64,000 bases of DNA from Arcicella sp038230735 (GTDB lineage: Bacteria; Bacteroidota; Bacteroidia; Cytophagales; Spirosomataceae). Positions within the stretch are counted from its first letter, which is position 1; the number at the start of each line of letters is the position of its first letter. Position numbers and translations under genes: made by a program. The notes under the pieces are model-generated. The model had not been told where the DNA came from. It ran no database searches and saw only the letters and a list, made by a program, of their open reading frames with translations. The stretch spans positions 1 to 64,000 of the forward strand of contig JBBRMR010000015.1 in the NCBI GenBank assembly GCA_038230735.1. Direction: 5' to 3'. Positions 17,964-26,834 of this stretch are shown here, piece by piece.

Positions 17964-19454
17964 TTACTCTTCCCATTCAAAACTCCGCTTCACCGCTTTT
18001 TTCCAATATTTACACAAATGTTCTCTCTTATCGCTTGCCATATTTGGATTCCAAGTGTGGTCGATGCCCCAATTTTGTTTCAAATCCTCCAAATCTTTCC
18101 AATATCCAACTGCCAAACCTGCGGCATAAGCGGCTCCCAAAGCGGTTGTTTCAATCATGGCAGGACGAACCACGGGTACTGCCACCATATCCGCCTGAAA
18201 CTGCATAAGTGTCTGATTCACAACCATTCCTCCATCAACTCTTAACGAGGAAATTTCAATAGATGAATCTTTTTCCATGGCTTCCAAAACCTCCAAAGTC
18301 TGAAAAGCCGTAGCTTCCAAAGCGGCTCTGGCAATGTGGGCTTTGGTTACATATCCCGTTAATCCCGCAATGATTCCACGGGCGGTTGCATCCCAGTATG
18401 GAGCATATAAACCCGAAAATGCAGGAACAAAATAACAGCCTCCGTTATCTTCCACAGAATTAGCCAAAGTTTCAATATCCGAACTCTTTTTGATGATTTC
18501 TAAATTATCCCGAAGCCACTGAACCAATGCTCCCGTAATGGCAACCGAACCCTCCAAAGCATAGTGAACTGGTTGATTTCCAAACTGATACGCAACCGTA
18601 GTGAGCAATCCATAAGTAGAAGGCGTAATTTTTGTACCCGTGTTCATCAGCATAAAACAGCCCGTTCCATAAGTATTTTTGGCTTCGCCTGAAGCAAAAC
18701 ACGTTTGCCCAACCAAGGCAGCCTGTTGGTCGCCCAAAATTCCTGCAATGGGTACGCCAGCCAATACGCCACGTGCTTCACCATAGACTTCGCTACTTGA
18801 TTTGATGATCGGCAACATCAATTTTGGAATATTCAAGATTTTCAAAATTTCATCATCCCATTGCATCGTTTGCAAGTTCATCAATTGCGTGCGGCTGGCA
18901 TTGGTTACGTCCGTTACATACACGCCTCCGTCAATGCCACCCGTCAGATGCCACAATACAAAAGTGTCCATATTTCCAAAAATGGCTTCTCCTTTTTCTG
19001 CATCTACACGCAATCCATCTACATTTTCGAGTAACCACTTGATTTTCAAACCACTAAAATAAGTGGCTAAGGGCAAGCCTGTTTTCTCTCTGAAACGGTC
19101 TGGACCACCATCTTTACTCAACTCAGTAACCATATTTCCGACCCGTGTATCTTGCCAAACGATAGCATTATAGTAAGGTTTACCCGTGATTTTATTCCAA
19201 ACAACGGTGGTTTCTCGTTGATTAGTAATTCCCACGGCAGAAATATCAGAAATGGATAAATTGGCTTTTCCCAAGGCTAATCCAATGACCTCTTGGGTAT
19301 TTTGCCAGATTTCATTCGAGTCATGTTCCACCCAACCTGCCTGTGGATAAATCTGTTTGTGTTCTTTTTGTCCAACAGAAATTTGATTTCCTTGTTTGTC
19401 AAAAATGATAAAACGGGTACTGGTAGTGCCTTGGTCAATTGAGCCGATGTACAT
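17964..19454 (-). CDS. glpK: Glycerol kinase
   Basis: A 496-residue FGGY-family kinase that makes sn-glycerol-3-phosphate from glycerol and ATP. Seen: N-terminal SIDQGTTSTRFIIFD phosphate loop, WVEHDSNEIW, TNQRETTVVW, the substrate Asp in GILGDQQAALVGQ, NTYGTGCFMLMNTG, and the FGGY C-terminal ATP domain with RVDGGMVVNQ. Length equals the bacterial norm. It is followed by glpD upstream on the same strand (124 nt apart, with a hairpin between) and by galKT downstream. No glycerol facilitator gene is next to it. Confidence 0.97.
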   Translation of the reverse strand: MYIGSIDQGTTSTRFIIFDKQGNQISVGQKEHKQIYPQAGWVEHDSNEIWQNTQEVIGLALGKANLSISDISAVGITNQRETTVVWNKITGKPYYNAIVWQDTRVGNMVTELSKDGGPDRFREKTGLPLATYFSGLKIKWLLENVDGLRVDAEKGEAIFGNMDTFVLWHLTGGIDGGVYVTDVTNASRTQLMNLQTMQWDDEILKILNIPKLMLPIIKSSSEVYGEARGVLAGVPIAGILGDQQAALVGQTCFASGEAKNTYGTGCFMLMNTGTKITPSTYGLLTTVAYQFGNQPVHYALEGSVAITGALVQWLRDNLEIIKKSSDIETLANSVEDNGGCYFVPAFSGLYAPYWDATARGIIAGLTGYVTKAHIARAALEATAFQTLEVLEAMEKDSSIEISSLRVDGGMVVNQTLMQFQADMVAVPVVRPAMIETTALGAAYAAGLAVGYWKDLEDLKQNWGIDHTWNPNMASDKREHLCKYWKKAVKRSFEWEE

Positions 19455-19512
19455 ATTTTCAATTAAAAATTAAAGATTGTGAATTAAAAATTTGGGAATT
19501 GCAATTTGAAAA

Positions 19513-19545
19513 ACGGAAGCCTTCGTTTTTAACGAAGACTTCCGT
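19513..19545. terminator. Hairpin, CGGAAG..CTTCG family, copy 3
   Basis: A 15-bp stem with one mismatch and a TTT loop between glpD and glpK. It could weaken read-through from glpD into glpK or stabilise the mRNA ends. Confidence 0.75.
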
Positions 19546-19577
19546 AAAATAATTTGAAACCTAATTGTATTGTAATC

Positions 19578-21158
19578 TCACACCTCAATACTCATTGCTA
19601 CTTTTTTACTAAACATTTCATTCACAAATCCCTCTGCCCGTTGCGATGCTTTTTCGTCTCTTATTTTCAATCCCAACCTTCTTTCCAAGACATCAGTAGC
19701 GTTTATAGCCATTTCTTGATTGATGACATATTGTACTTCTGCTTTGATAAATGGATGATTAGGTACGAGTAATTCTTTCAAGTCTGTTTCATTTTCGGTC
19801 AATTCCAAGACTGATTTTGCCTCCGAACCGTACTTTTTTAGAAGGTGTTTTGCTACTTCTTCCGAAATTTGATATTCAACGGATAGCTTTTCCCAATCTT
19901 CAAAATCATACCCTTCTGCCCCGTATAATAATTGATGTTCAGTGGTACAATTTACGATTTCTTTTTGCCAAATAGTTTCGTAAATGTGGTCAATGGTGTC
20001 CTTTGCCATAAGTCTATACGTTGTCCATTTCCCACCCATAATACTCACTAATTGACTGTTGGTATCAACTTCTACTTCGTGGTCTCTCACTAAAGACTTT
20101 GTATCTGAACCTTTTTCTGCTTTGCCCAAAAGAGGTCTTTGTCCCGCAAAACCCGCTAAAATTTGGTCAGGCGTAACTGGTTTTTCTAAGTAGAGATTTA
20201 CGTATTTCAATAAATATGGAATCTCAATCTCCTCTAAATTAGGGGTTTCCGATAATGTATCTTCTTGGTCCGTTGTTCCTACCAATAAAGCATCTTGCCA
20301 AGGAATGATGAAAAGCACCCGCCCGTCAGAAGTTTCGGGAACGAGCATGGCGGTTGGATTTTTCATTACATCGGCAGGTAAAACGATATGAGCCCCCCGA
20401 CTAACCTTCATCCGTGAACTCAATTTAGGATTCGCCATCTGACGAATATGGTCGGCATAAGGACCCGTGGCATTTACGAAAACATCGGCATTTATCGTGT
20501 GCAAAGCATTAGAAGACAATTCTTTAATGATGAGAGATTTCAATTTTCCTGCACTATCCTTATGAAAATCAAGGGATTGCGTATAATTCAAAACAGTACA
20601 ACCCAATTCCTCCGCTTTTTGGACAATTGCTAAACAATATCGAGCATCATCCAACTGTCCATCGTAATATAAAACCCCTGAACTAAGCGTTTTTTTCTTT
20701 AATTCTGGAATCAAATCAAGGGCATCTTTTTTGGATAACCAACGGCTTGCCCCGATGGTATGTTTACCCGAAATCCATTCGTACATTTTCAGTCCGATGG
20801 TCAAATAAATACTTTCAACCCACGTGCGGCAAGGGGTCAAAATTGCCAAAGGATGCGTTAAATGAGGAGCATTTTTTAAGAGAGTTTCACGTTCAAATAG
20901 GCTCTTTTTGACCATTTTATACTGTTCCCAATCCAATTTTTTGACGGCTTGCTCCAAATATCTTACGCCCCCATGAATCAATTTAGTTGATTTTGAAGTA
21001 GTTTGTCCCGCAAAATCCCCTTTATCAATTAGCAAAACTTTTAGTCCTCTGAGAGTTGCATCTAAGGCTACACCAGCCCCCGTTGCACCCGCACCAATTA
21101 CGCATATATCAAATTTATCTGTTGCCGATAGGCGTTTCAATTGCTCCTTACGATTCAT
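19578..21158 (-). CDS. glpD: Aerobic glycerol-3-phosphate dehydrogenase
   Basis: A 526-residue FAD enzyme of the inner-membrane face that oxidises glycerol-3-phosphate to dihydroxyacetone phosphate and passes electrons to quinone. The dinucleotide fold is at the N-terminus (DICVIGAGATGAGVALDATLRG), followed by the GlpD signature TTSKSTKLIHGGVRYLEQ; the C-terminal domain typical of GlpD is present (from about residue 400). It is the first gene of the minus-strand series glpD, glpK, galK, galT and is divergent from the GH36 gene. Its last codons and stop consist of TGAG/GTATTGAGG words like those of the repeat at 11299-11346. Confidence 0.96.
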   Translation of the reverse strand: MNRKEQLKRLSATDKFDICVIGAGATGAGVALDATLRGLKVLLIDKGDFAGQTTSKSTKLIHGGVRYLEQAVKKLDWEQYKMVKKSLFERETLLKNAPHLTHPLAILTPCRTWVESIYLTIGLKMYEWISGKHTIGASRWLSKKDALDLIPELKKKTLSSGVLYYDGQLDDARYCLAIVQKAEELGCTVLNYTQSLDFHKDSAGKLKSLIIKELSSNALHTINADVFVNATGPYADHIRQMANPKLSSRMKVSRGAHIVLPADVMKNPTAMLVPETSDGRVLFIIPWQDALLVGTTDQEDTLSETPNLEEIEIPYLLKYVNLYLEKPVTPDQILAGFAGQRPLLGKAEKGSDTKSLVRDHEVEVDTNSQLVSIMGGKWTTYRLMAKDTIDHIYETIWQKEIVNCTTEHQLLYGAEGYDFEDWEKLSVEYQISEEVAKHLLKKYGSEAKSVLELTENETDLKELLVPNHPFIKAEVQYVINQEMAINATDVLERRLGLKIRDEKASQRAEGFVNEMFSKKVAMSIEV

Positions 21159-21485
21159 TGTATTGAATTTTAATCTAATATTTTTACAAAGGTAGGAAGA
21201 AAAAATTTAAGCAAATTTAGAAATGATATAACAATATAAAGTATCTATTGTACTAAATCAATTTTATTTGAAAATAATTGTATTTTTGTGCAGAATTACA
21301 ATTGATAGTTCTTCCTCAGAGATTGATATAATTAGCATAGGCATCAAAATGGTCGCCTTGCCTCTACATTTGACCTGAGTACTATGATTTAAACTCTATT
21401 GATTTTAATTCCAAAAACAATTCCCCACATCAAATAATATTCCATAAATTTACCCCATTGTTTTAAAAATCCCCATCATATTTTA
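21159..21485. promoter_or_regulatory. Divergent intergenic region between glpD and the alpha-galactosidase gene
   Basis: These 327 nt must hold promoters for both directions. A TATTTTTG box at 21281-21288 fits the Bacteroidota -7 consensus TAnnTTTG for the plus strand, but no good TTTG -33 box is found at the expected distance, so the assignment is weak. No operator palindrome of convincing length was noticed, and no local regulator gene is encoded nearby. Confidence 0.35.
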
Positions 21486-23705
21486 ATGAAAAAACTATCT
21501 AAAATCAATCTCATCTTATCGTTGCTCGTATTGTTTCAAATCAATATGAAGGCACAGCAAATCATTACGATTCCTATCGAAACCAAAGATAATGCTATGG
21601 TTTTGCAAACTGATAAAGACAATCGTTTGGGCATTGTTCATTTTGGCAAGAAACTCTTACAAAATAATGATAATGCTTTGATTGCGAAGAGTTTAAATCT
21701 AAGAGACAGTAACGGTAGCGAGGGCGTTTACAACAATGCTTATACCCCAAGCGGTACTTGGAATATTGTTGAACCTGCCATCAGAATTACGCACAACGAT
21801 GGCAATACTTCCTTAGATTTGAAGTACGTTAGCCACGAAACTAAGAAAAGTGATGACAATGTGAGCCAAGTAAATGTGTTATTGAAAGACCTCGTTTATC
21901 CCGTGGAAGTTACGCTTTGTTATAAAATTTATGCCAAAGAAAACGTGGTGGAACAGTGGAGTATTATCAAACATCAAGAAAAAGGAAATGTGCTCTTGAA
22001 TAAATTTGCTTCTGCCAATTTGTATATGATATCGGATAATTTTTATCTACGTCATTATCACGGCGAATGGGCGAGAGAAATGAAGCCCGAAGAAACCAAA
22101 TTATCCCACGGAATTCACACATTGGATTCAAAATTGGGAACTCGGGCAGACCTTTTGCAACCGCCTACTTTTATGTTATCGTTTGACCGTCCCGCCACTG
22201 AAGATGAGGGTAAAGTGATGTTAGCTAATTTGGCTTGGTCGGGCAATTATAAGATTGATTTTGAAATGGATTCTTTCAATAATCTGAGATTGATTGCGGG
22301 TATCAACAATCACGCTTCGGAATATTCGCTGAAACCCAATACGGAATTTGTTACGCCCGCTTTGATTTATACGGTTTCGGAACATGGGAAAAGTCAGGCG
22401 AGTAAAAATATGCACGATTGGGCGAGAAAATACCAGCTTTTAGACGGTCAAGGTTCACGATTAACGCTTCTGAACAACTGGGAAGCCACTTATTTTGATT
22501 TTGACGAACCCAAATTGGTAAATTTATTCAAAGATGCCAAGAAATTGGGTGTGGATATGTTTCTGTTGGACGATGGATGGTTTGCCAACAAATACCCTCG
22601 AAATAACGACCTTGCGGGTTTGGGCGATTGGCAAGAAAACAAGAAAAAATTGCCCAACGGCATTGGTTATTTGGTGAAAGAAGCCACTAAAGCGGGGGTA
22701 AAATTTGGGATATGGGTAGAGCCAGAAATGGTAAATCCGAAATCGGAATTGTATGAAAAACATTTGGATTGGGTCATCCGTGAGCCGCAACGACCAGAGG
22801 TTTATTATCGCCATCAATTGCCCTTAGATTTGACCAATCCCGAAGTGCAAGAACACGTTTACGGGCTTTTGGACGGACTTTTTACCAAAAATCCTGACTT
22901 GGCTTTTGTGAAATGGGATTGCAATGCCGTTACCTACAATGCCCATTCTGCCTATTTAGAAAAGCAAGGTTTGCCCCAAACGCACCTGTACGTGGAGTAT
23001 GTGCGATGCCTGTATAAAGTGTTGGACAGGTTGCGAGCCAAATACCCAAAAATCCCGATGATGTTGTGTTCTGGTGGTGGAGCAAGGGTGGATTATGGAG
23101 CGTTGAAATACTTCTCGGAGTTTTGGGCGAGTGATAATACCGACCCTTTGGAGCGGGTTTTTATTCAGTACGAATATTCGTATTTCTTTCCTTCGATTGC
23201 GATGTGTAACCACGTAACGGATTGGAGCAAATTGGGCATCAAATACCGCACGGATGTAGCCATAATGGGCAAATTGGGCTTTGATATTGTGGTTAATAAT
23301 TTCAACGAAAAGGAGTTGAAATATACGCAGGGAGCATTATTACACTACAAAAATGTGAATGATTTGATTTGGCACGGAGACTTATACCGCCTGCAAAGTC
23401 CATGGGAAAAGCCTTTTGCTTCCATCATGTATGCCAATGCCGCCCGAGACCACGCTCTGATGTTCAATTACCTGACCAACACCCGTTACGAGGGAGGAAG
23501 CCACAGTTATATGCCCGTAAAAATGAAAGGTTTATCCCCCACAAAGCGGTATAAAATCAAGGAAATAAACCTGTTCCCCGACAAGCCTTCAAGCCTAAAT
23601 CCAGACTTAATTTACTCGGGTGATTATTTAATGAATATCGGTCTAAACCCAAACATAACCGATTCTCGGACGAGTGTGGTAATTGAATTGGTGGAGGTAA
23701 AGTAG
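21486..23705 (+). CDS. Exported alpha-galactosidase, glycoside hydrolase family 36
   Basis: A 739-residue retaining enzyme with signal peptide (LILSLLVLFQINMKAQ), so it acts in the periplasm or outside. The layout is GH36: N-terminal beta-super-sandwich (about 25-330), catalytic barrel (about 335-650) and a C-terminal beta-domain. Catalytic motifs are visible: DDGWF, the nucleophile D478 in FVKWDCN, and the acid/base D550 in WASDNTDP. GH36 releases terminal alpha-galactose from oligosaccharides or galactosides. The enzyme is divergent from glpD-glpK-galK-galT, so its galactose product can enter through GalK/GalT. The true substrate is unknown. Confidence 0.95.
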   Translation: MKKLSKINLILSLLVLFQINMKAQQIITIPIETKDNAMVLQTDKDNRLGIVHFGKKLLQNNDNALIAKSLNLRDSNGSEGVYNNAYTPSGTWNIVEPAIRITHNDGNTSLDLKYVSHETKKSDDNVSQVNVLLKDLVYPVEVTLCYKIYAKENVVEQWSIIKHQEKGNVLLNKFASANLYMISDNFYLRHYHGEWAREMKPEETKLSHGIHTLDSKLGTRADLLQPPTFMLSFDRPATEDEGKVMLANLAWSGNYKIDFEMDSFNNLRLIAGINNHASEYSLKPNTEFVTPALIYTVSEHGKSQASKNMHDWARKYQLLDGQGSRLTLLNNWEATYFDFDEPKLVNLFKDAKKLGVDMFLLDDGWFANKYPRNNDLAGLGDWQENKKKLPNGIGYLVKEATKAGVKFGIWVEPEMVNPKSELYEKHLDWVIREPQRPEVYYRHQLPLDLTNPEVQEHVYGLLDGLFTKNPDLAFVKWDCNAVTYNAHSAYLEKQGLPQTHLYVEYVRCLYKVLDRLRAKYPKIPMMLCSGGGARVDYGALKYFSEFWASDNTDPLERVFIQYEYSYFFPSIAMCNHVTDWSKLGIKYRTDVAIMGKLGFDIVVNNFNEKELKYTQGALLHYKNVNDLIWHGDLYRLQSPWEKPFASIMYANAARDHALMFNYLTNTRYEGGSHSYMPVKMKGLSPTKRYKIKEINLFPDKPSSLNPDLIYSGDYLMNIGLNPNITDSRTSVVIELVEVK

Positions 23706-23816
23706 GAAATTATTTTTTCAGTATCTTCACCTAAAATAAAAATTTGAACAATTCTAAGTACATTATTTATCAAATGTATATACTTGTTAATGCAAATCTA
23801 AATATTTACAAAATTT

Positions 23817-23895
23817 AACCGCTGACTGGGCAAAAAAGCCGCTGTCAGTATTTCGGACCCAACCCTCACAGCGGCTTTTTGCCCAGTCAGCGGTT
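23817..23895. terminator. Very long hairpin after the alpha-galactosidase gene
   Basis: Arms 23817-23845 and 23868-23895 are complementary over 28-29 nt, differing only by one extra A/T in a homopolymer run, with a 22-nt loop. It includes GCCGCTGT/ACAGCGGC near the loop and a T-run in the distal strand. It may serve as the GH36 terminator; its size is more like a dispersed element. Confidence 0.75.
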
Positions 23896-23955
23896 GTACA
23901 TTCATAAATACATAGTCCCGTTATTTATTATTATATTCCAATAAAACCCAACCCC

Positions 23956-24936
23956 GTGAACATAAATAAAATCCTCCAATCTCTCCAAGAAAAAAACATA
24001 ATTACCCCCGAACAAAGTACCTTGATTTCGGAATATGAAAGCACGAAACCCTTTTCAATTCATTACGAATTGCGTATGCTTTTGTATTTGGGTATCACAA
24101 TGCTAACGGGTGGCTTGGGGATTCTGATTTACCAAAATATTGATACTATTGGGCATGGCGTTATTGTGGGGCTAATTACGCTGGTAATGCTTGGATGCTT
24201 TGGGTTTGCGTATCTCAAACGTTCCCATTTTACGTGGGAGGAAGTCAAAAATTCAAGCCAATTCGCTGATTTCGCCCTTCTGTTGGGTTGTATGGTGTTT
24301 TTAATTTTGGAAGGCTACTTACAATTTCAATACAATTTGTTCGGAACAAAATACGGTTTAGTAACGATTTTACCCGCTATTATCTTCATCCCTGCCGCCT
24401 ATTTTTTCGACCATCGGGGCGTACTTTCTATGGGTTTAACGGCTTTGGCTTCGTGGGTTGGCGTGTCAATTGCTCCGCTTTCGGTGCTTTCTCAGAATGA
24501 TTTTTCTGCCCTAAATTTCCTTTTGACCACCATTGCTTTGGGCTTGATTTTATCAGCGGTAGGTTTGGTTTTAGAATACAAAAATTTCAAAAAACATTTC
24601 TCCTTCACTTACCTTTTATTAGGCAGTAATCTGACTTTAATTGCCTGTATGACAGGAATGTTCGGCCATGGAAATTGGTTTATCTACTCAATTATATCTT
24701 TCGCCTTGTGCGTAGGTCTATTTTTTTACGCCCGCAAAACGCAATCCTACATTTTCCTATTGATGGGCGTAATTTACGGTTACACTACTTTTTCGTACTT
24801 ACTTTATAAGGTTTTAGAATGGATAAGTAGCGATACACTTTCGCTATTCGCCATGTTCTACTTCCTAATATCAGGCGTGGGCGTGGTGATGTTTTTGATA
24901 AATATTAAGAAGATTTTGGGTGGAGAAAGGGAGTAA
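23956..24936 (+). CDS. DUF2157 multi-pass membrane protein
   Basis: A 326-residue protein with a soluble N-terminal domain of about 40 residues (LQSLQEKNIITPEQSTLISEYE, the DUF2157 hallmark) and about nine hydrophobic segments. The start codon is GTG at 23956; no in-frame ATG fits the N-terminal domain. DUF2157 proteins are inner-membrane proteins of unknown function, often near secreted glycine-rich or DUF4401 proteins, but none is adjacent. It is convergent with rpiB across a word-type inverted repeat. It shares topology with the membrane protein at 3747-4919, which may be a distant relative. Confidence 0.82.
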   Translation: MNINKILQSLQEKNIITPEQSTLISEYESTKPFSIHYELRMLLYLGITMLTGGLGILIYQNIDTIGHGVIVGLITLVMLGCFGFAYLKRSHFTWEEVKNSSQFADFALLLGCMVFLILEGYLQFQYNLFGTKYGLVTILPAIIFIPAAYFFDHRGVLSMGLTALASWVGVSIAPLSVLSQNDFSALNFLLTTIALGLILSAVGLVLEYKNFKKHFSFTYLLLGSNLTLIACMTGMFGHGNWFIYSIISFALCVGLFFYARKTQSYIFLLMGVIYGYTTFSYLLYKVLEWISSDTLSLFAMFYFLISGVGVVMFLINIKKILGGERE

Positions 24937-25015
24937 AGGAGAAAGGGAGACAGGAGAAAAGGAAAAAAAATTAGTTTTCCCTTTCTCCATTCCTCCTTTA
25001 CTGCCTTTCTCCTCA
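24922..25015. repeat. Word-type inverted repeat (GGAGAAAGG units)
   Basis: Purine words (24922-24962) face pyrimidine complements (24979-25015); GAAAGG-AGTAAAGGAG and its complement pair with few mismatches. The repeat includes the last codons of the DUF2157 gene and the stop codon of rpiB (25013-25015), so it probably ends both convergent transcripts. Confidence 0.7.
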
Positions 25016-25453
25016 TACTGGAATCTTATCAACCCTTAACTGATGTCTGCCGCCTTCAAATTCGGTAGTAAGAAAAATATTCATAATTTCAATGGCTTCT
25101 TCCAACGTGGTGAAACGGGCGGGAATACATAGCACATTGGCATCATTATGCTGACGAATCAGGGAAGCAACTTCCACATTCCAAGCCAATCCTGCCCGAA
25201 TTCCTTGGTGTTTATTGGCGGTAATTGCTACACCGTTTGCACTTCCACAAAGTAAAATTCCGTGGGTAAAATCTTGATATTCAACGGCTGAGGCTACTGG
25301 GTGAGCAAAATCAGCATAGTCGCAAGATGCATTGCTGAATGGTCCGAAATCTTCTACTTGATAGCCTTCGGCAGCTAATACTTTGATGAGTTCCGATTTG
25401 TATTCAAACCCTGCATGGTCGCCTCCGATGGCTATTTTTTTAACTGTCTCCAT
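25013..25453 (-). CDS. rpiB: Ribose-5-phosphate isomerase B
   Basis: A 146-residue enzyme of the pentose-phosphate pathway that interconverts ribose-5-phosphate and ribulose-5-phosphate. Seen: IAIGGDHAGFEYK at the start, DFGPFSNASCDYADFAHPVA, the active-site Cys in ILLCGSANGVAITANK, and the phosphate-binding RAGLAWNVE. It could also act on allose-6-phosphate, a known side activity of the family. Length is normal. It stands divergent to the LOG-family gene at 25580. Confidence 0.95.
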   Translation of the reverse strand: METVKKIAIGGDHAGFEYKSELIKVLAAEGYQVEDFGPFSNASCDYADFAHPVASAVEYQDFTHGILLCGSANGVAITANKHQGIRAGLAWNVEVASLIRQHNDANVLCIPARFTTLEEAIEIMNIFLTTEFEGGRHQLRVDKIPV

Positions 25454-25579
25454 AATTTATTCTTAGTTTTGTAACATCGGAACGATTTTTTGTGTTATTT
25501 CATTCCGTCAGGGCGTAAAGTTACGAAGATAGGGCTTGTGCAAGACAATAGATTAACAACTCAAAAAATATTAATAAAC

Positions 25580-26311
25580 ATGACAGACAGAGAAAGTGAA
25601 CGACTAATTAGTGAACACGAAAAAATTAAAAAAGCATTTATTGACCATACTTGGTCGGAGATACATTCGGAAGAATCTTGGAGGATTTTCAAGGTGATGT
25701 CCGAATTTGTGGAGGGCATTGATAAATTAGCTAAAATTGGACCTTGCGTTTCCATTTTTGGCTCGGCACGCACCAAACCCGATAATCCATACTATTTAAT
25801 GGCGGAAGAAATTGCCGCAAAATTGGTTCGTCACGGCTACGGTGTCATTACGGGCGGAGGTCCAGGTATCATGGAAGCGGGTAATAAAGGGGCGAAATTA
25901 CAAGGTGGAAAATCCGTGGGATTGAATATTGACCTACCTTTCGAGCAAAAACCAAACGATTATATTGACCGAGATAAAAGTATAGATTTTGATTATTTTT
26001 TCGTCCGTAAGGTGATGTTTGTCAAATACTCGCAAGGATTTATCATCATGCCAGGTGGTTTTGGCACATTAGATGAAATGTTTGAATCATTGACCTTGAT
26101 GCAGACTCATAAAATTGCCCGTTTCCCCGTTGTGATGGTTGGAAAGGCATATTGGGGTGGTCTTTTCGAATGGGTACGTAGCACCATGCTCACACAGGGA
26201 TATATTAATGAGGAAGATTTGAATTTAATCGCCTTGGTAGATACCCCAACGGATGCCGTGAAAGTGATTGATAATTTTTATGCCAAATATTTGTTGAAGC
26301 CTAACTTTTAG
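25580..26311 (+). CDS. LOG-family (TIGR00730) nucleotide hydrolase
   Basis: A 243-residue Rossmann-fold protein of the lysine-decarboxylase-like family, whose studied members are cytokinin riboside 5'-monophosphate phosphoribohydrolases. Motifs: FGSARTKPDNPYY, GYGVITGGGPGIMEAGNKGA, and the signature MPGGFGTLDEMFE, all conserved. The substrate in bacteria is usually an AMP-type nucleotide. The start at 25580 (MTDRESERL) is chosen; 30 extra codons upstream to 25490 look non-coding and overlap the rpiB promoter region. Confidence 0.9.
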   Translation: MTDRESERLISEHEKIKKAFIDHTWSEIHSEESWRIFKVMSEFVEGIDKLAKIGPCVSIFGSARTKPDNPYYLMAEEIAAKLVRHGYGVITGGGPGIMEAGNKGAKLQGGKSVGLNIDLPFEQKPNDYIDRDKSIDFDYFFVRKVMFVKYSQGFIIMPGGFGTLDEMFESLTLMQTHKIARFPVVMVGKAYWGGLFEWVRSTMLTQGYINEEDLNLIALVDTPTDAVKVIDNFYAKYLLKPNF

Positions 26312-26406
26312 GAGGTTAGCGAAAAAAGGGAGATACAAAGGTTTATAGCTTTTCAGTCTCCATTTTCTTTTGCCCAAAATATTGCTAAGATTTATTATTT
26401 GAAACA

Positions 26407-26772
26407 ATGAATAGACAAACCTTACGCCCAATATTAACCTTTGATATAGAGGCACAAACTGACATAGAGAAATTTCAGAATGAAGTTTTACGTCCAATTT
26501 TAAAGATGCAAAACGATTTACTCGTTCAGATTTTCGAACATTATTGTGAAAAACGTAAAGGCATATTTGATAAACTTTCGGATAAAGACAGAGCCATTTA
26601 TATTGAGCAAGCCATCAAAAAAGACATGAAATTTAAACATTACCTCGAAGGCATCATTACGGGAATGTTTACGTTGGAAGAGTATAATAAGTTTATGGAA
26701 AATGAAGATGAATTGACTAAGCGGATGGTTAATATGTTGGTGCAGAGATTGCAGAGTCAGGTTTTGAGATGA
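26407..26772 (+). CDS. Conserved small Bacteroidota protein, function unknown
   Basis: A 121-residue soluble, charged, mostly helical protein: TFDIEAQTDIEKFQNEVLRPILKMQNDLL, then KDRAIYIEQAIKKD and a MFTLEEYNKF segment. Similar proteins occur widely in the phylum and are sometimes called glyoxalase without support; no glyoxalase motif is seen here. It lies 95 nt after the LOG-family gene on the same strand and is convergent with the DUF2723 gene, separated by a hairpin. Confidence 0.7.
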   Translation: MNRQTLRPILTFDIEAQTDIEKFQNEVLRPILKMQNDLLVQIFEHYCEKRKGIFDKLSDKDRAIYIEQAIKKDMKFKHYLEGIITGMFTLEEYNKFMENEDELTKRMVNMLVQRLQSQVLR

Positions 26773-26781
26773 ATATTATAT

Positions 26782-26818
26782 ACGGAAGCCGTCCTTTTTA
26801 ATGAAGGACGGCTTCCGT
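26782..26818. terminator. Hairpin, CGGAAG family, copy 4, between convergent genes
   Basis: A perfect 15-bp stem with a 7-nt loop (26797-26803). It shares the ACGGAAGCC outer stem with copy 3 but has a different inner stem (GTCCTT/AAGGAC), so the family varies near the loop. Confidence 0.8.
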
Positions 26819-26834
26819 GAATTAAACTGTAATA

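Noticed and set aside
24922..25015. CRISPR-like repeats from purine/pyrimidine words
   Set aside because: Units vary in length and sequence and no regular spacers exist; no CRISPR array is seen anywhere in the window.
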